NCBI GenBank assembly: GCA_028869035.1
Contig: JAGWTL010000014.1
Location: 1 to 20,141, forward strand
Reading direction: 5' to 3'
Source: Burkholderiales bacterium
Lineage (GTDB): Bacteria; Pseudomonadota; Gammaproteobacteria; Burkholderiales; Burkholderiaceae_C
DNA length: 20,141 nt
Every line of letters starts with the position of its first letter. The stretch's first letter is position 1. The notes under the pieces are model-generated. The model was not told the origin of the DNA and did not search any database. It saw nothing but the letters and a program-made list of their open reading frames with translations. Below, piece by piece: positions 6,262 through 13,478 of this stretch. Position numbers and translations under genes: made by a program.

Positions 6262-8080
6262 AGACGATCAGGATCTCCACCACCGTGCGACCCGGCTCGC
6301 TGCTGACCTCCAGCACCACCCCGATGGCGGCGGCGCGTTCGCGCAGCGAGGCCAGGCCCTTGCGCTGCACCTGCTCAGGGGAAAAACCGCGGCCGTTGTC
6401 GATCACACGCAGCCGGGCGCCCCCATTGGGACAGGCGCGCAGCTCGATGCGCAGCTCGCTGGCCTGGGCGTGCTGCAGCACGTTGGACAGGGCCTCGAAG
6501 ACCATGAACTGCAGCTGGCGCATGGCCTTGGCATCCAGGCGCGCCACCGGCGGCAGCAGGTCCACCTCCCAGGCCAGGGCGATGTCCGAGGCCTTGAAGC
6601 GCGGCTCGAGCCGGTAACGCAGATTGGCCAGCAGTGTGGTCAGATCCCCCGGGGGCAGGTTCATGGCGTCGATGGACAGCTTGAGCTGGTCCAGCGAATC
6701 ACGCAGGGTCTGCAACAGATCCTCGTCGGTCGCCTTGCCCGACTGCAGCTGGCGGATGGCCGCGCTGATGTGCGAGCCCACGCCGTCGTGCATGTCGCGC
6801 AGGATGCGCGTGCGCTCGGCCGCGCGCTCCTGCTCGCGCGCCAGCTGTTCGAGTTGCCGGTAGCTGCTGGCCAGCGCCTGCTCCTTCTCCCGGACCTTGG
6901 CCGCCATGTTGTCCATCAGGTCACGCGCCTGGGTGCTGGCTTCGCGAAAGCGCGTGATCACGATGTATCCCAGCGCCAGTCCGAACAGCACCGAGGAATA
7001 GCGCATCCAGGAGATCTCGGCAAAGTTGCTGCCGGCACGGATCACGATCCAGTCGCGGAAACCCACCAGCACATTGAACACGCCGGCGGTAGCCACCAGC
7101 ACGTGCTCGGTGGTCGGCTTGCGCACCGAGCCCCAGAAATAGACCGCGGCATAAGCGATGAAGAGAAAGGTGGCAAAGCCATACCAGCCGGTCAGGTACA
7201 CGTCGTTATGCCGGGTATAGGCCAGCCAGGCGGCCGGTGCCGCCGTCAGCATCAAGGCCCACACTACGGCACGTACCCAGCGCATGGAAGCGTGCCGGTG
7301 CCAGCCCGCCACATAGTGGCAGAACAGGGCGGAGCCGCAGAACCAGCCGGCATAGGCCAGGGCCTGCAGCACGCCCCAGCCCGGCCAGGCCAGCGGCGGG
7401 TCGGTCAGGGCCGTGTCGGACAGGCGCAGCATCCAGCACATCTCGGCCACGCCGGCGCTCAGATACAAGCCCACGCGCCGAGGCTGCCCACCCGGCGCGG
7501 ACTCGACCTGTGTCACCCAGAGCAGCAACGCAATGACGCCCACCATCAGGCTGAAGACAGACACCGCAATGGAACCATTGACCAGCCAGCGGTAGATCAG
7601 GTGGTAATGCTCGCGCACCTCGACCTCAGGGCCCACCAGCATGCTGGAGAGCCCGCCGCGCCGTCCGCCGTCCGCGTGCACGATGATGCGGAACAGGTTG
7701 TCGCTCTGCAGCAGCTGGGCCGGGATCAGCACGTACTGCGGGGCCTTGGCATAGTCTTCACGGTTGGAACGGTCCAGGTCACCGAAACGCGAGAGCAGCA
7801 CGCCGTTGAGCCAGATTTCGGCGCGGTTGCCCAGGCGCGAGAAATACACCGCATAAGGCTCGGCCGGCAATTGGGACAGCAGCAGGGGGATTTCAAACAC
7901 GGCGACCCCGGGCTGCCCACCGTGCTGGCGGTCCCAGTTATAGGGCAGGCTGGTTTCACGCTCCTCTATGTCACCGGCCACCACCGTGCTCACATGCGCG
8001 CGGCGCAACTCCAGCAGCTCGGCCTGTGCCAGCGGCGGCAGCCCCCCCATCAGCAGGAACAGCGCCAGCGCACGCAGCAT
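6260..8080 (-). CDS. 7TMR-DISM-like sensor histidine kinase (NarL-partner, HisKA_3 type)
   Basis: 606 residues. A signal peptide (LALFLLMGGLPPLAQA) leads into a periplasmic domain of about 150 residues with beta-sandwich features (EIWLNGVLLSRFGDLDR). Seven hydrophobic segments follow at about 170-380, then a coiled coil (about 380-425), the HisKA_3 phosphoacceptor box ILRDMHDGVGSHI (H431), and an HATPase_c domain with N box EALSNVLQHA (N533) and G1 box DNGRGF (561-566). This order matches 7TMR-DISM receptors fused to a NarX/DegS-type kinase. The ligand is unknown; such periplasmic domains are thought to bind carbohydrates or other small molecules. The response regulator gene ends just upstream on the same strand. 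ATG at 8080 is chosen because AGG lies seven bases before it; ATG at 8086 is only one base from that AGG. The TAG stop abuts the MITE-like element. Confidence 0.9.
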   Translation of the reverse strand: MLRALALFLLMGGLPPLAQAELLELRRAHVSTVVAGDIEERETSLPYNWDRQHGGQPGVAVFEIPLLLSQLPAEPYAVYFSRLGNRAEIWLNGVLLSRFGDLDRSNREDYAKAPQYVLIPAQLLQSDNLFRIIVHADGGRRGGLSSMLVGPEVEVREHYHLIYRWLVNGSIAVSVFSLMVGVIALLLWVTQVESAPGGQPRRVGLYLSAGVAEMCWMLRLSDTALTDPPLAWPGWGVLQALAYAGWFCGSALFCHYVAGWHRHASMRWVRAVVWALMLTAAPAAWLAYTRHNDVYLTGWYGFATFLFIAYAAVYFWGSVRKPTTEHVLVATAGVFNVLVGFRDWIVIRAGSNFAEISWMRYSSVLFGLALGYIVITRFREASTQARDLMDNMAAKVREKEQALASSYRQLEQLAREQERAAERTRILRDMHDGVGSHISAAIRQLQSGKATDEDLLQTLRDSLDQLKLSIDAMNLPPGDLTTLLANLRYRLEPRFKASDIALAWEVDLLPPVARLDAKAMRQLQFMVFEALSNVLQHAQASELRIELRACPNGGARLRVIDNGRGFSPEQVQRKGLASLRERAAAIGVVLEVSSEPGRTVVEILIV

Positions 8081-8089
8081 CACCATGCC

Positions 8090-8788
8090 TCAAGCCCTGG
8101 ACGGCAGGAGGCCCAGACGCGAAGCCTCGAAAACCGCCTCGTTCTTGGAATGCACGGACAGCTTGGAGTACAGGTTCTTGATATGGGTCTGCACCGTGTG
8201 CACGCTGACCGACTGCAGGCGCGCGATCTCGGCATAGGAGAAACCACGCGCGATCAACATCAGCACCTCGTGCTCTCGCGGCGACAGCAACGGGCCCTCG
8301 GCCGAGGGTTTGGGTGCCACCGGTTCCGGCGCGGCCGCAGCCTCGCCCGGACGCGCGCGGCTGGCATACTTGGCCAGCACCTTGCGCGCGATCATGGGCG
8401 AGATCGGCGAGGCCCCGTCCTTCATCTCCAGAATGGTCTGCGCGATGTCGTCCGGTGCGGAGTCCTTGTGGATATAACCCAGGGCGCCGGCTTCGATGCT
8501 GGCCAGCACATTGTCTTCGTCGCCAAAAAGGGAGATCACCAGCGGCTCGCAGCGCGGGTGCAGGCGCGTGGCGTGGCGTATGACCTCCAGCCCGCTTCCA
8601 TCGGGCAGGCCCAGATCGGTCAGCAGCACGTCCACCATATTGGCATCGTTGTCCAGCCAGGCCCGCGCCTCGGCCACCGAGCCCACGGCCCCCACCAGCT
8701 GCAGACCCGCGCAACGCGAGACGCTGGCGGCGAAAAAATCCCGCATCTGCGTATCGTCTTCCACCACCAGTACACGCCACACTTGCAT
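8090..8788 (-). CDS. NarL/FixJ-family response regulator
   Basis: 232 residues. The N-terminal receiver domain has the acidic pair D11-D12, the phosphoacceptor D58 (LLTDLGLPDGSG), S in place of the usual T in VISLFGDED, and K in YIHKDSAPD. After an Ala/Pro-rich linker (about 145-165) comes a LuxR-type HTH: LSPREHEVLMLIARGFSYAE, then IARLQSVSVHTVQTHIKNLYSKL. It is the DNA-binding partner of the kinase encoded immediately downstream; the stop codon lies 3 bases before the alternative kinase ATG at 8086, so the two are one operon with translational coupling likely. Target genes are unknown. ATG at 8788 has only a weak GGAG about 13 bases upstream. Palindromes in the upstream region (8815-8886) could be autoregulatory sites. 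Confidence 0.94.
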   Translation of the reverse strand: MQVWRVLVVEDDTQMRDFFAASVSRCAGLQLVGAVGSVAEARAWLDNDANMVDVLLTDLGLPDGSGLEVIRHATRLHPRCEPLVISLFGDEDNVLASIEAGALGYIHKDSAPDDIAQTILEMKDGASPISPMIARKVLAKYASRARPGEAAAAPEPVAPKPSAEGPLLSPREHEVLMLIARGFSYAEIARLQSVSVHTVQTHIKNLYSKLSVHSKNEAVFEASRLGLLPSRA

Positions 8789-8814
8789 AGTTTGCCGATC
8801 TCTCCACTCTCAGT

Positions 8815-8886
8815 ACGTACGTTCAGAGCATAGCCGCTGCCACACCCCCTGCCCACGGCGACACCTCCCATGAACATGGGAGGTGT
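8815..8886 (-). promoter_or_regulatory. Candidate promoter/operator region of the two-component operon
   Basis: Between the divergent regulator and esterase genes lie an 11-bp perfect inverted repeat ACACCTCCCAT-gaac-ATGGGAGGTGT (8861-8886) and the palindrome ACGTACGT (8815-8822). On the minus strand TGGGCA (8855-8850) and TATGCT (8832-8827), spaced 17, form a weak sigma70-like promoter (4 of 6 each). The long repeat would sit just upstream of the -35 and the short palindrome near the transcription start, a layout suited to autoregulation. The palindromes are seen directly; promoter and roles are inferred. Confidence 0.4.
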
Positions 8887-8927
8887 CCTTCCCTTTACGA
8901 TCTCTCGCGACATCTTCACAGCGCCCC

Positions 8928-9515
8928 ATGCCCACCACCCACCTCCTCTACCTGCACGGTTTCCGCTCCTCGCCGCGCTCGACCAAGGCACTGCTGGTGC
9001 AAGAGCGCGTCGCACAGCAGCACCCGGGCGTCACACTCTGGTGTCCACAGCTGCCGCCCTCGCCGCGCGAGGCCATGGACATGGTGATGCGGGGCATCGC
9101 CGGCTGGCCGCGCGAGCGCATGGCGGTCATCGGCTCTTCCCTGGGCGGCTTTTACGCCAGCTGCGTGGCCGAGTTGACCGGCTGCCGTGCCGCCGTGCTC
9201 AACCCGGCCGTCTTCCCGGCGCGCGACCTGGCGCAATACATCGGCGAGCACGCCAGCTGGCACGATCCACAGGAAAAGTTCCATTTCCGGGCCGAATACG
9301 TGGACGAGTTGCGCGCCCTGGGCCAGGCAGCCATCAGCCGGCCCGAGCGTTATTACGCACTGATCGCCAAGGGCGACGAGGTGCTGGACTGGCGGGAAAT
9401 GAGCGCCCACTACCCGGGCGCGCACGGGCGCCTGCTCGAAGGCAGCGACCACGCGATCAGCGAGTTTGCGGCTTATCTCGACGAGGTGCTGGCCTTCCTC
9501 GATCTGGGTGCCTGA
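8928..9515 (+). CDS. YqiA/YcfP-family alpha/beta-hydrolase (esterase)
   Basis: 195 residues, the usual size of YqiA-type esterases. The N terminus LLYLHGFRSSPRSTKA is the family signature. The nucleophile elbow is GSSLGGFYA (S71), and the probable charge-relay residues are D150 (AKGDEVLDW) and H175 (GSDHAISEF). E. coli YqiA hydrolyses short acyl and palmitoyl-CoA esters in vitro, and its in vivo role is unclear. ATG at 8928 is chosen because family similarity starts there; a GTG 15 codons upstream falls inside the inverted repeat and adds unrelated residues. No clear Shine-Dalgarno sequence. It precedes the ribonuclease gene by 41 bases on the same strand. In E. coli yqiA lies near parE and cpdA; neither is seen here. 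Confidence 0.9.
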   Translation: MPTTHLLYLHGFRSSPRSTKALLVQERVAQQHPGVTLWCPQLPPSPREAMDMVMRGIAGWPRERMAVIGSSLGGFYASCVAELTGCRAAVLNPAVFPARDLAQYIGEHASWHDPQEKFHFRAEYVDELRALGQAAISRPERYYALIAKGDEVLDWREMSAHYPGAHGRLLEGSDHAISEFAAYLDEVLAFLDLGA

Positions 9516-9543
9516 GGGAACCAAGCGTTCGCGGTCGGCATGG

Positions 9544-9549
9544 GACAAT
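9544..9549 (+). promoter_or_regulatory. Extended -10-like box 7 bases before the ribonuclease ATG
   Basis: TGG-GACAAT (9541-9549) fits an extended -10, followed by a 7-base discriminator and the ATG at 9557. No good -35 is seen. It would give a leaderless transcript starting at the ribonuclease gene. Confidence 0.4.
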
Positions 9550-9556
9550 CCAGGTT

Positions 9557-11608
9557 ATGTTTGCATTGTTCGATGAAGCCGGCAAATTCCTCGCCGGGCG
9601 CATTCTGTCCGAGGCCGAGGCTTCGCTCCAGGTGGAGCTGGAATCCGGCAAGCGGATCAAGGTGAAAACCGCCAACGTCCTGCTCAAGTTCGAGAAACCC
9701 GCTCCCGCCGATCTGCTGGGCGCGGCCCAGGCCCTGAGCGAGTCCATCGAGCTGGACCTGGCCTGGGAGTTCGCCCCCGAAGACGATTTCAGTTTTACCG
9801 AGCTGGCCGCCGTCTACTTCCAGGACCCGCCCACGCTGCCGCAGCAGGCCGGCACCCTGCTGCGCCTGCACGAGGCGCCGCACTACTTCCGCCGCGCCGG
9901 CAAGGGCCGTTACAAGAAGGCCCCGGCCGAGATCATCCAGCAGGCCCTGGCCGCCATCGAGAAAAAGCGCCTGCTGCAGATCCGGATCACCGAGTGGGCA
10001 CAGGCCCTGGGCCAGGGCCTGTGCCCGCAGCCCATCCGCGAGCAGCTCTACAAGATCCTGTTCAAACCCGACAAGAACGCCCCGGAATACAAGGCCGTGG
10101 TCGAGGCCTCGCGCGCCACCCACCTGGCGCCGCTGGACCTGCTGCAAAAAGCCGGCGCCATCGATTCGCCCTACCAGTTCCACTGGCGTCGTTTCCTGTT
10201 CGAGAACTTCCCCAAGGGTCATGGTTTCCCGGCGCTGAACGCGCCCGAGATCAAGGACGACCTGCCCGTGGCCACGGCACAGGCCTACTCCATCGACGAT
10301 TCGGCCACCACCGAGATCGACGACGCGCTTTCGGTGCAGGGCCTGGGCACGGGCACGGTCACGGTCGGCATCCACATCGCCGCCCCGGGCCTGGCCGTGC
10401 AGCGCGGCGATGCGATCGACAACGTGAGCCGCGCGCGTCTGTCCACGGTCTACATGCCGGGCTACAAGCTCACCATGCTGCCCGACGAGGTGGTGCAGCG
10501 CTACACCCTGCAGGAAGGGCGCGCCTGCCCCGCCGTCTCGCTCTACGTGGCCTTCAAGGAGGACACGCTGGAACGGCTGGGCCACGAGACCAAGCTGGAG
10601 CGTGTGCCCATCGCGCACAACCTGCGGCATGACAAGCTGGACCACGTGGTGACGGCCGGGTGGCTGACGGACCCGGCTTTCGCCCATGCACAAGCTGAGC
10701 CCGCGCCGCTCACTCCGACCCTGCGCACCGAGCTGGCCTTCCTGTTCCGCCTGGCCCGGCACCTGAAAGCCCAGCGTGAAGTCGTGCGCGGCAAACCCGA
10801 GACCTTCAACCGGCCCGACTACACCTTCAAGCTCGTGGGCAACGACGGCGCCGAACCGGCCGGCAACGAAGAGGTTCGGATCGGCACGCGCAGCCGCGGC
10901 GCCCCGCTGGACCTGATGGTGGCCGAAGCCATGATCCTGGCCAACAGCAGCTGGGGCCAATGGCTGGCCGAACTCGGCGTGCCGGGCATCTACCGCAGCC
11001 AGGCCAGCCTGGCGCCGGGTGTGAAAGTGCGCATGGGCACCAAGGCCCTGCCGCACGCGGGCATCGGCGTGAAAAGTTACGCCTGGAGCACCTCGCCCCT
11101 GCGCCGTTACACCGACCTCGTGAACCAGTGGCAGATCATCGCCTGCGCACGCCATGGCCGCACGGCCGCGCTGGCGGCCCCCTTCAAACCCAAGGATGCC
11201 GAGCTCTTTGCCATCATCTCGGGTTTCGATGCCGCCTACAGCGAGTACAACGGCTACCAGGCCACCATCGAACGCTACTGGACGCTCAAATACCTGCAGC
11301 AGCGGGGCATCACGGAACTCGAAGCCACGGTGTTCAAGGACAACCTGGCACGCGCCGACAGCCTGCCCCTGGTGCTGCCGGTGCTGGGTGCCCAGGGCCT
11401 GCCGCGCGGCGCGCGCGTGCGCGTGAAGCTGGGCGCCATCGACGAGGTGGCGCTGGACGTCAGCGGCACGGTGCTGGAGCGGCTCGATGCCGACGCAGCG
11501 CCCGTGGAAGAAGACGATGCGGACGATGGCGAAGCCCTGGCCGCCGGCCCCATTGCCATCGCGGTCGACGTCAACGAACCTGCCGAGGCGGCGGGCGGAG
11601 ATAATTAG
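9557..11608 (+). CDS. RNB-domain (RNase II/R-like) exoribonuclease
   Basis: 683 residues. The RNB catalytic core contains YSIDDSATTEIDDALSV (about 244-260), whose aspartates bind the two metal ions of RNase II-type 3'-5' exonucleases, plus GIHIAAPGLAV, STVYMPGYKLTMLPD and the C-terminal STSPLRRYTDLVNQWQI. The N-terminal half has no obvious cold-shock repeats, and the C terminus has a short OB-like part and a very acidic tail (EEDDADDGEALAA). This differs from canonical E. coli RNase II and RNase R, so no gene symbol is given. It presumably degrades mRNA or structured RNA in the cytoplasm. ATG at 9557 is the first start that fits the family; the frame is open far upstream through the esterase gene but without similarity. 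The stop codon TAG was created by insertion of the MITE that begins at its third base; before insertion it would have read TAA. Confidence 0.93.
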   Translation: MFALFDEAGKFLAGRILSEAEASLQVELESGKRIKVKTANVLLKFEKPAPADLLGAAQALSESIELDLAWEFAPEDDFSFTELAAVYFQDPPTLPQQAGTLLRLHEAPHYFRRAGKGRYKKAPAEIIQQALAAIEKKRLLQIRITEWAQALGQGLCPQPIREQLYKILFKPDKNAPEYKAVVEASRATHLAPLDLLQKAGAIDSPYQFHWRRFLFENFPKGHGFPALNAPEIKDDLPVATAQAYSIDDSATTEIDDALSVQGLGTGTVTVGIHIAAPGLAVQRGDAIDNVSRARLSTVYMPGYKLTMLPDEVVQRYTLQEGRACPAVSLYVAFKEDTLERLGHETKLERVPIAHNLRHDKLDHVVTAGWLTDPAFAHAQAEPAPLTPTLRTELAFLFRLARHLKAQREVVRGKPETFNRPDYTFKLVGNDGAEPAGNEEVRIGTRSRGAPLDLMVAEAMILANSSWGQWLAELGVPGIYRSQASLAPGVKVRMGTKALPHAGIGVKSYAWSTSPLRRYTDLVNQWQIIACARHGRTAALAAPFKPKDAELFAIISGFDAAYSEYNGYQATIERYWTLKYLQQRGITELEATVFKDNLARADSLPLVLPVLGAQGLPRGARVRVKLGAIDEVALDVSGTVLERLDADAAPVEEDDADDGEALAAGPIAIAVDVNEPAEAAGGDN

Positions 11609-11879
11609 GGCCTGCTCACACTGATTTCTCAAGATGCGTTGCGGATCAAAAAAATCATGCGGTAGGCGCGTGGACGCCGCCGGGGTCGCCCCCCGGCCAC
11701 AGTCCGCGCAGCACCCCGCATGGCTTTTTTGGCCGCAACCCGTAGGGAACGGCGTTAAAACAAGGCCACTCGTTGTTGCACTCCTCGCCCGGGCGGTCAG
11801 CCTGGGCGTCGTCGCGCGCCTAGATGGGCGCTGTTTCAACCCCGTTCGCATTTGAGAAATCAGTGTGAGCAGGCCCTTA
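11605..11879. mobile_element. MITE with perfect 25-bp terminal inverted repeats and TTA target duplication
   Basis: The element (11608-11876, 269 bp) is bounded by perfect 25-bp inverted repeats beginning GGGCCTGCTCACACTGATTT (11608-11632 and 11852-11876), flanked by TTA on each side (11605-11607, 11877-11879). Inside are two long hairpins: 11638-11662 pairs with 11716-11739 (GTTGCGG, A-run, CATGCGG), and GAACGGCGTTAAAACA (11747-11762) pairs with TGTTTCAACCCCGTTC (11832-11847). As RNA it would form a three-way junction. No transposase is encoded. The 3-bp TTA duplication fits the TNA targets of IS1031-type IS5-family elements, but that link is inference. Removing the element and one TTA restores the ribonuclease stop TAA, 4 bases before the tonB GTG. 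The 73-codon frame inside shows no family features. Confidence 0.9.
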
Positions 11880-11884
11880 ACCTC

Positions 11885-12742
11885 GTGAAACTGCGCAGGT
11901 TCAGCCCCCTCGAATACGCCCTCGGCATCTCGGTTGCCGTGCATGCGGTGCTGCTGACCGTGCGTTTCGTCGATCCCGAGGCGATCGAGCGTGCCTTCCG
12001 CGACACACCACTGGAAGTCATCCTGGTCAATGCGCGCGGCGCCAGCCGCCCGGACAAGGCCCGGGCCATCGCTCAGGCCAGCCTGGCCGGCGGCGGCGAA
12101 GCCGAACGTGGCCGCGCCACCAGCCCCCTGCCCTCGACCCAGATCTCCGACAGCGGCGACACGCTGGAAGAAGAATCCCGCAAGAGGGTGCAACAGTTGC
12201 AGAAGCAGCAGACCATGCTGCTGGCCCAGGTGCGTCAGCAGCTCGCCGCCCTGCCCCTGCCCGACCCCAAACAGGCCAGGCTCAGTCCCGATCAGGCTGC
12301 GCAGGAAGAAAAGCGCCGCCTGCTGCTCAGGCAGCTGGCCGAGATCGAGCGCCGCATCAAGCAGGACAGCCAGAAGCCGCGCAAGCGCTACATCGGCCCC
12401 TCCACGCGCGAGGAGGCCTATGCCATCTACTACGACCGCCTGCGCCGCGCCATCGAGGACAAGGGCACGGAAAACTTCCCCGCCTCGGGCGGCAGAAAAC
12501 TCTATGGTGAACTGACCATGGTGGTGACCGTGGACCGCCAGGGCCTGGTGGTCTCCACCGAAATCGCCGAGAGCTCGGGCAACCGTGTGCTGGACCGCCG
12601 CGCCGAGGCCATCGCCCGCGCCGCAGCGCCCTTCGGCCGCTTCACCCGGAGCATGCGCAAGGAGGCCGACCAGATCGTGGTGGTTTCGCGTTTCAAGTTC
12701 TCGCGCAACGAAACCCTGGAAACGCGCATCAGCGCGCCCTGA
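11885..12742 (+). CDS. TonB-like energy transducer protein
   Basis: 285 residues. With the GTG at 11885 the single N-terminal membrane segment carries S16 and H20 (YALGISVAVHAVLL), the same spacing and positions as the essential Ser/His of E. coli TonB, which strongly supports this start. The periplasmic part is a long charged coiled coil (about 95-170, EEESRKRVQQLQKQQ onward) in place of the usual Pro/Lys/Glu spacer. It ends in a TonB C-terminal domain (YYDRLRRAIEDKGTENFP, then GELTMVVTVDRQGLV, then VVSRFKF). TonB couples the proton-motive force via ExbB/ExbD to outer-membrane receptors; no exbBD or receptor gene is nearby. The likely original Shine-Dalgarno GGAG (11597-11600) is now separated by the MITE; only a weak GAGCAGG from the element's right end remains. 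A TTG at 11852 inside the element would add 11 unrelated residues. mtgA follows 4 bases after the stop. Confidence 0.88.
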   Translation: MKLRRFSPLEYALGISVAVHAVLLTVRFVDPEAIERAFRDTPLEVILVNARGASRPDKARAIAQASLAGGGEAERGRATSPLPSTQISDSGDTLEEESRKRVQQLQKQQTMLLAQVRQQLAALPLPDPKQARLSPDQAAQEEKRRLLLRQLAEIERRIKQDSQKPRKRYIGPSTREEAYAIYYDRLRRAIEDKGTENFPASGGRKLYGELTMVVTVDRQGLVVSTEIAESSGNRVLDRRAEAIARAAAPFGRFTRSMRKEADQIVVVSRFKFSRNETLETRISAP

Positions 12743-12746
12743 CGAC

Positions 12747-13478
12747 ATGAAAGCCCTGCTGCGCTGGTTCGCCCTGCTGCTGCTTGCCCTGCTGGCGCTG
12801 CAACTCTTTTTCGTCGCGCGCATCGCGCTCATGGCGGTGACCCATCCGCAGTCCACCACCTTCGAGCGCTCCGAAGCCTGGCGTCTCCTGCAGGAGAAGG
12901 ACCCGTTGCGCTGGCGTCAGCAGTGGGTCGATTACGACCAGATTTCCGATCACCTCAAACGCGCCGTCATCGCCTCGGAAGACGACAGCTTCGCCTGGCA
13001 TGAGGGCGTGGACTGGGACGCCATGGAAAAAGCCTGGCAGAAGAACCTGGCCGCCGAGGAGCGGGTCACCAAGCTGGCGGCCAACGGCGCGCGTGCCGTG
13101 CGCCCGCCCAAGATCGTCGGCGGCTCCACCATCACCCAGCAGTTGGCCAAGAACCTCCTGCTCTCGGGGGAGCGCACCCTGCTGCGCAAGGGCCAGGAGT
13201 TCGTGCTGGCTTTCCTGCTGGAAAAGGTTCTGGGCAAACAACGCATCCTGGAGCTTTACCTCAACCACGTCGAGTGGGGCGAGGGCGTCTTCGGTGCCGA
13301 GGCCGCCGCCCAGCACTATTACCGCAAGCCGGCGGCGCGCCTCACGGCCGGCGAGGCCGCGCGCCTGGCCGTCATGCTGCCGCGTCCCCGCTACTACGAG
13401 AAGCTGCCCCACTCCTCCTACCTGGCCGATCGCGCCGGTGTCATCAGCGGTCGCCTCTGGCGCGCCGAGCTGCCGTGA
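12747..13478 (+). CDS. mtgA: Monofunctional biosynthetic peptidoglycan transglycosylase
   Basis: 243 residues. MtgA polymerises lipid II into glycan strands on the outer face of the inner membrane (GT51 family). One N-terminal membrane anchor (LLRWFALLLLALLALQLFFV) precedes the GT51 domain. The catalytic glutamate motif is ASEDDSFAWHEG (E78), followed by GGSTITQQLAKN (125-136), LLRKGQEFVLAFLLEKVLGK and the second glutamate motif ILELYLNHVEWGEGVFGAEA. Between the first two motifs there is an insertion of about 15-20 residues (AAEERVTKLAANGARAVRPP) relative to the E. coli enzyme. The start lies 4 bases after the tonB stop, and the stop overlaps the ruvC start by 4 bases (GTGA), so tonB-mtgA-ruvC is a tight operon. 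Confidence 0.96.
   Translation: MKALLRWFALLLLALLALQLFFVARIALMAVTHPQSTTFERSEAWRLLQEKDPLRWRQQWVDYDQISDHLKRAVIASEDDSFAWHEGVDWDAMEKAWQKNLAAEERVTKLAANGARAVRPPKIVGGSTITQQLAKNLLLSGERTLLRKGQEFVLAFLLEKVLGKQRILELYLNHVEWGEGVFGAEAAAQHYYRKPAARLTAGEAARLAVMLPRPRYYEKLPHSSYLADRAGVISGRLWRAELP

Noticed and set aside
6215..8833. An 872-codon open frame on the plus strand opposite the two-component genes
   Set aside because: Same reason: shadow of the kinase and regulator genes, rich in His, Gln, Arg and Gly, with no recognisable domain.
11634..11855. A 73-codon ORF filling the MITE
   Set aside because: It spans the stems of both internal hairpins, has no ribosome binding site, and lacks transposase or other family features; structure explains the sequence better than coding.
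9473..12859. A 1128-codon open frame on the minus strand over the ribonuclease, MITE and tonB genes
   Set aside because: It is antisense to genes with clear family motifs, crosses the transposable element, and has low-complexity composition without any domain signature. Long antisense frames are expected from strong G+C bias at third positions.
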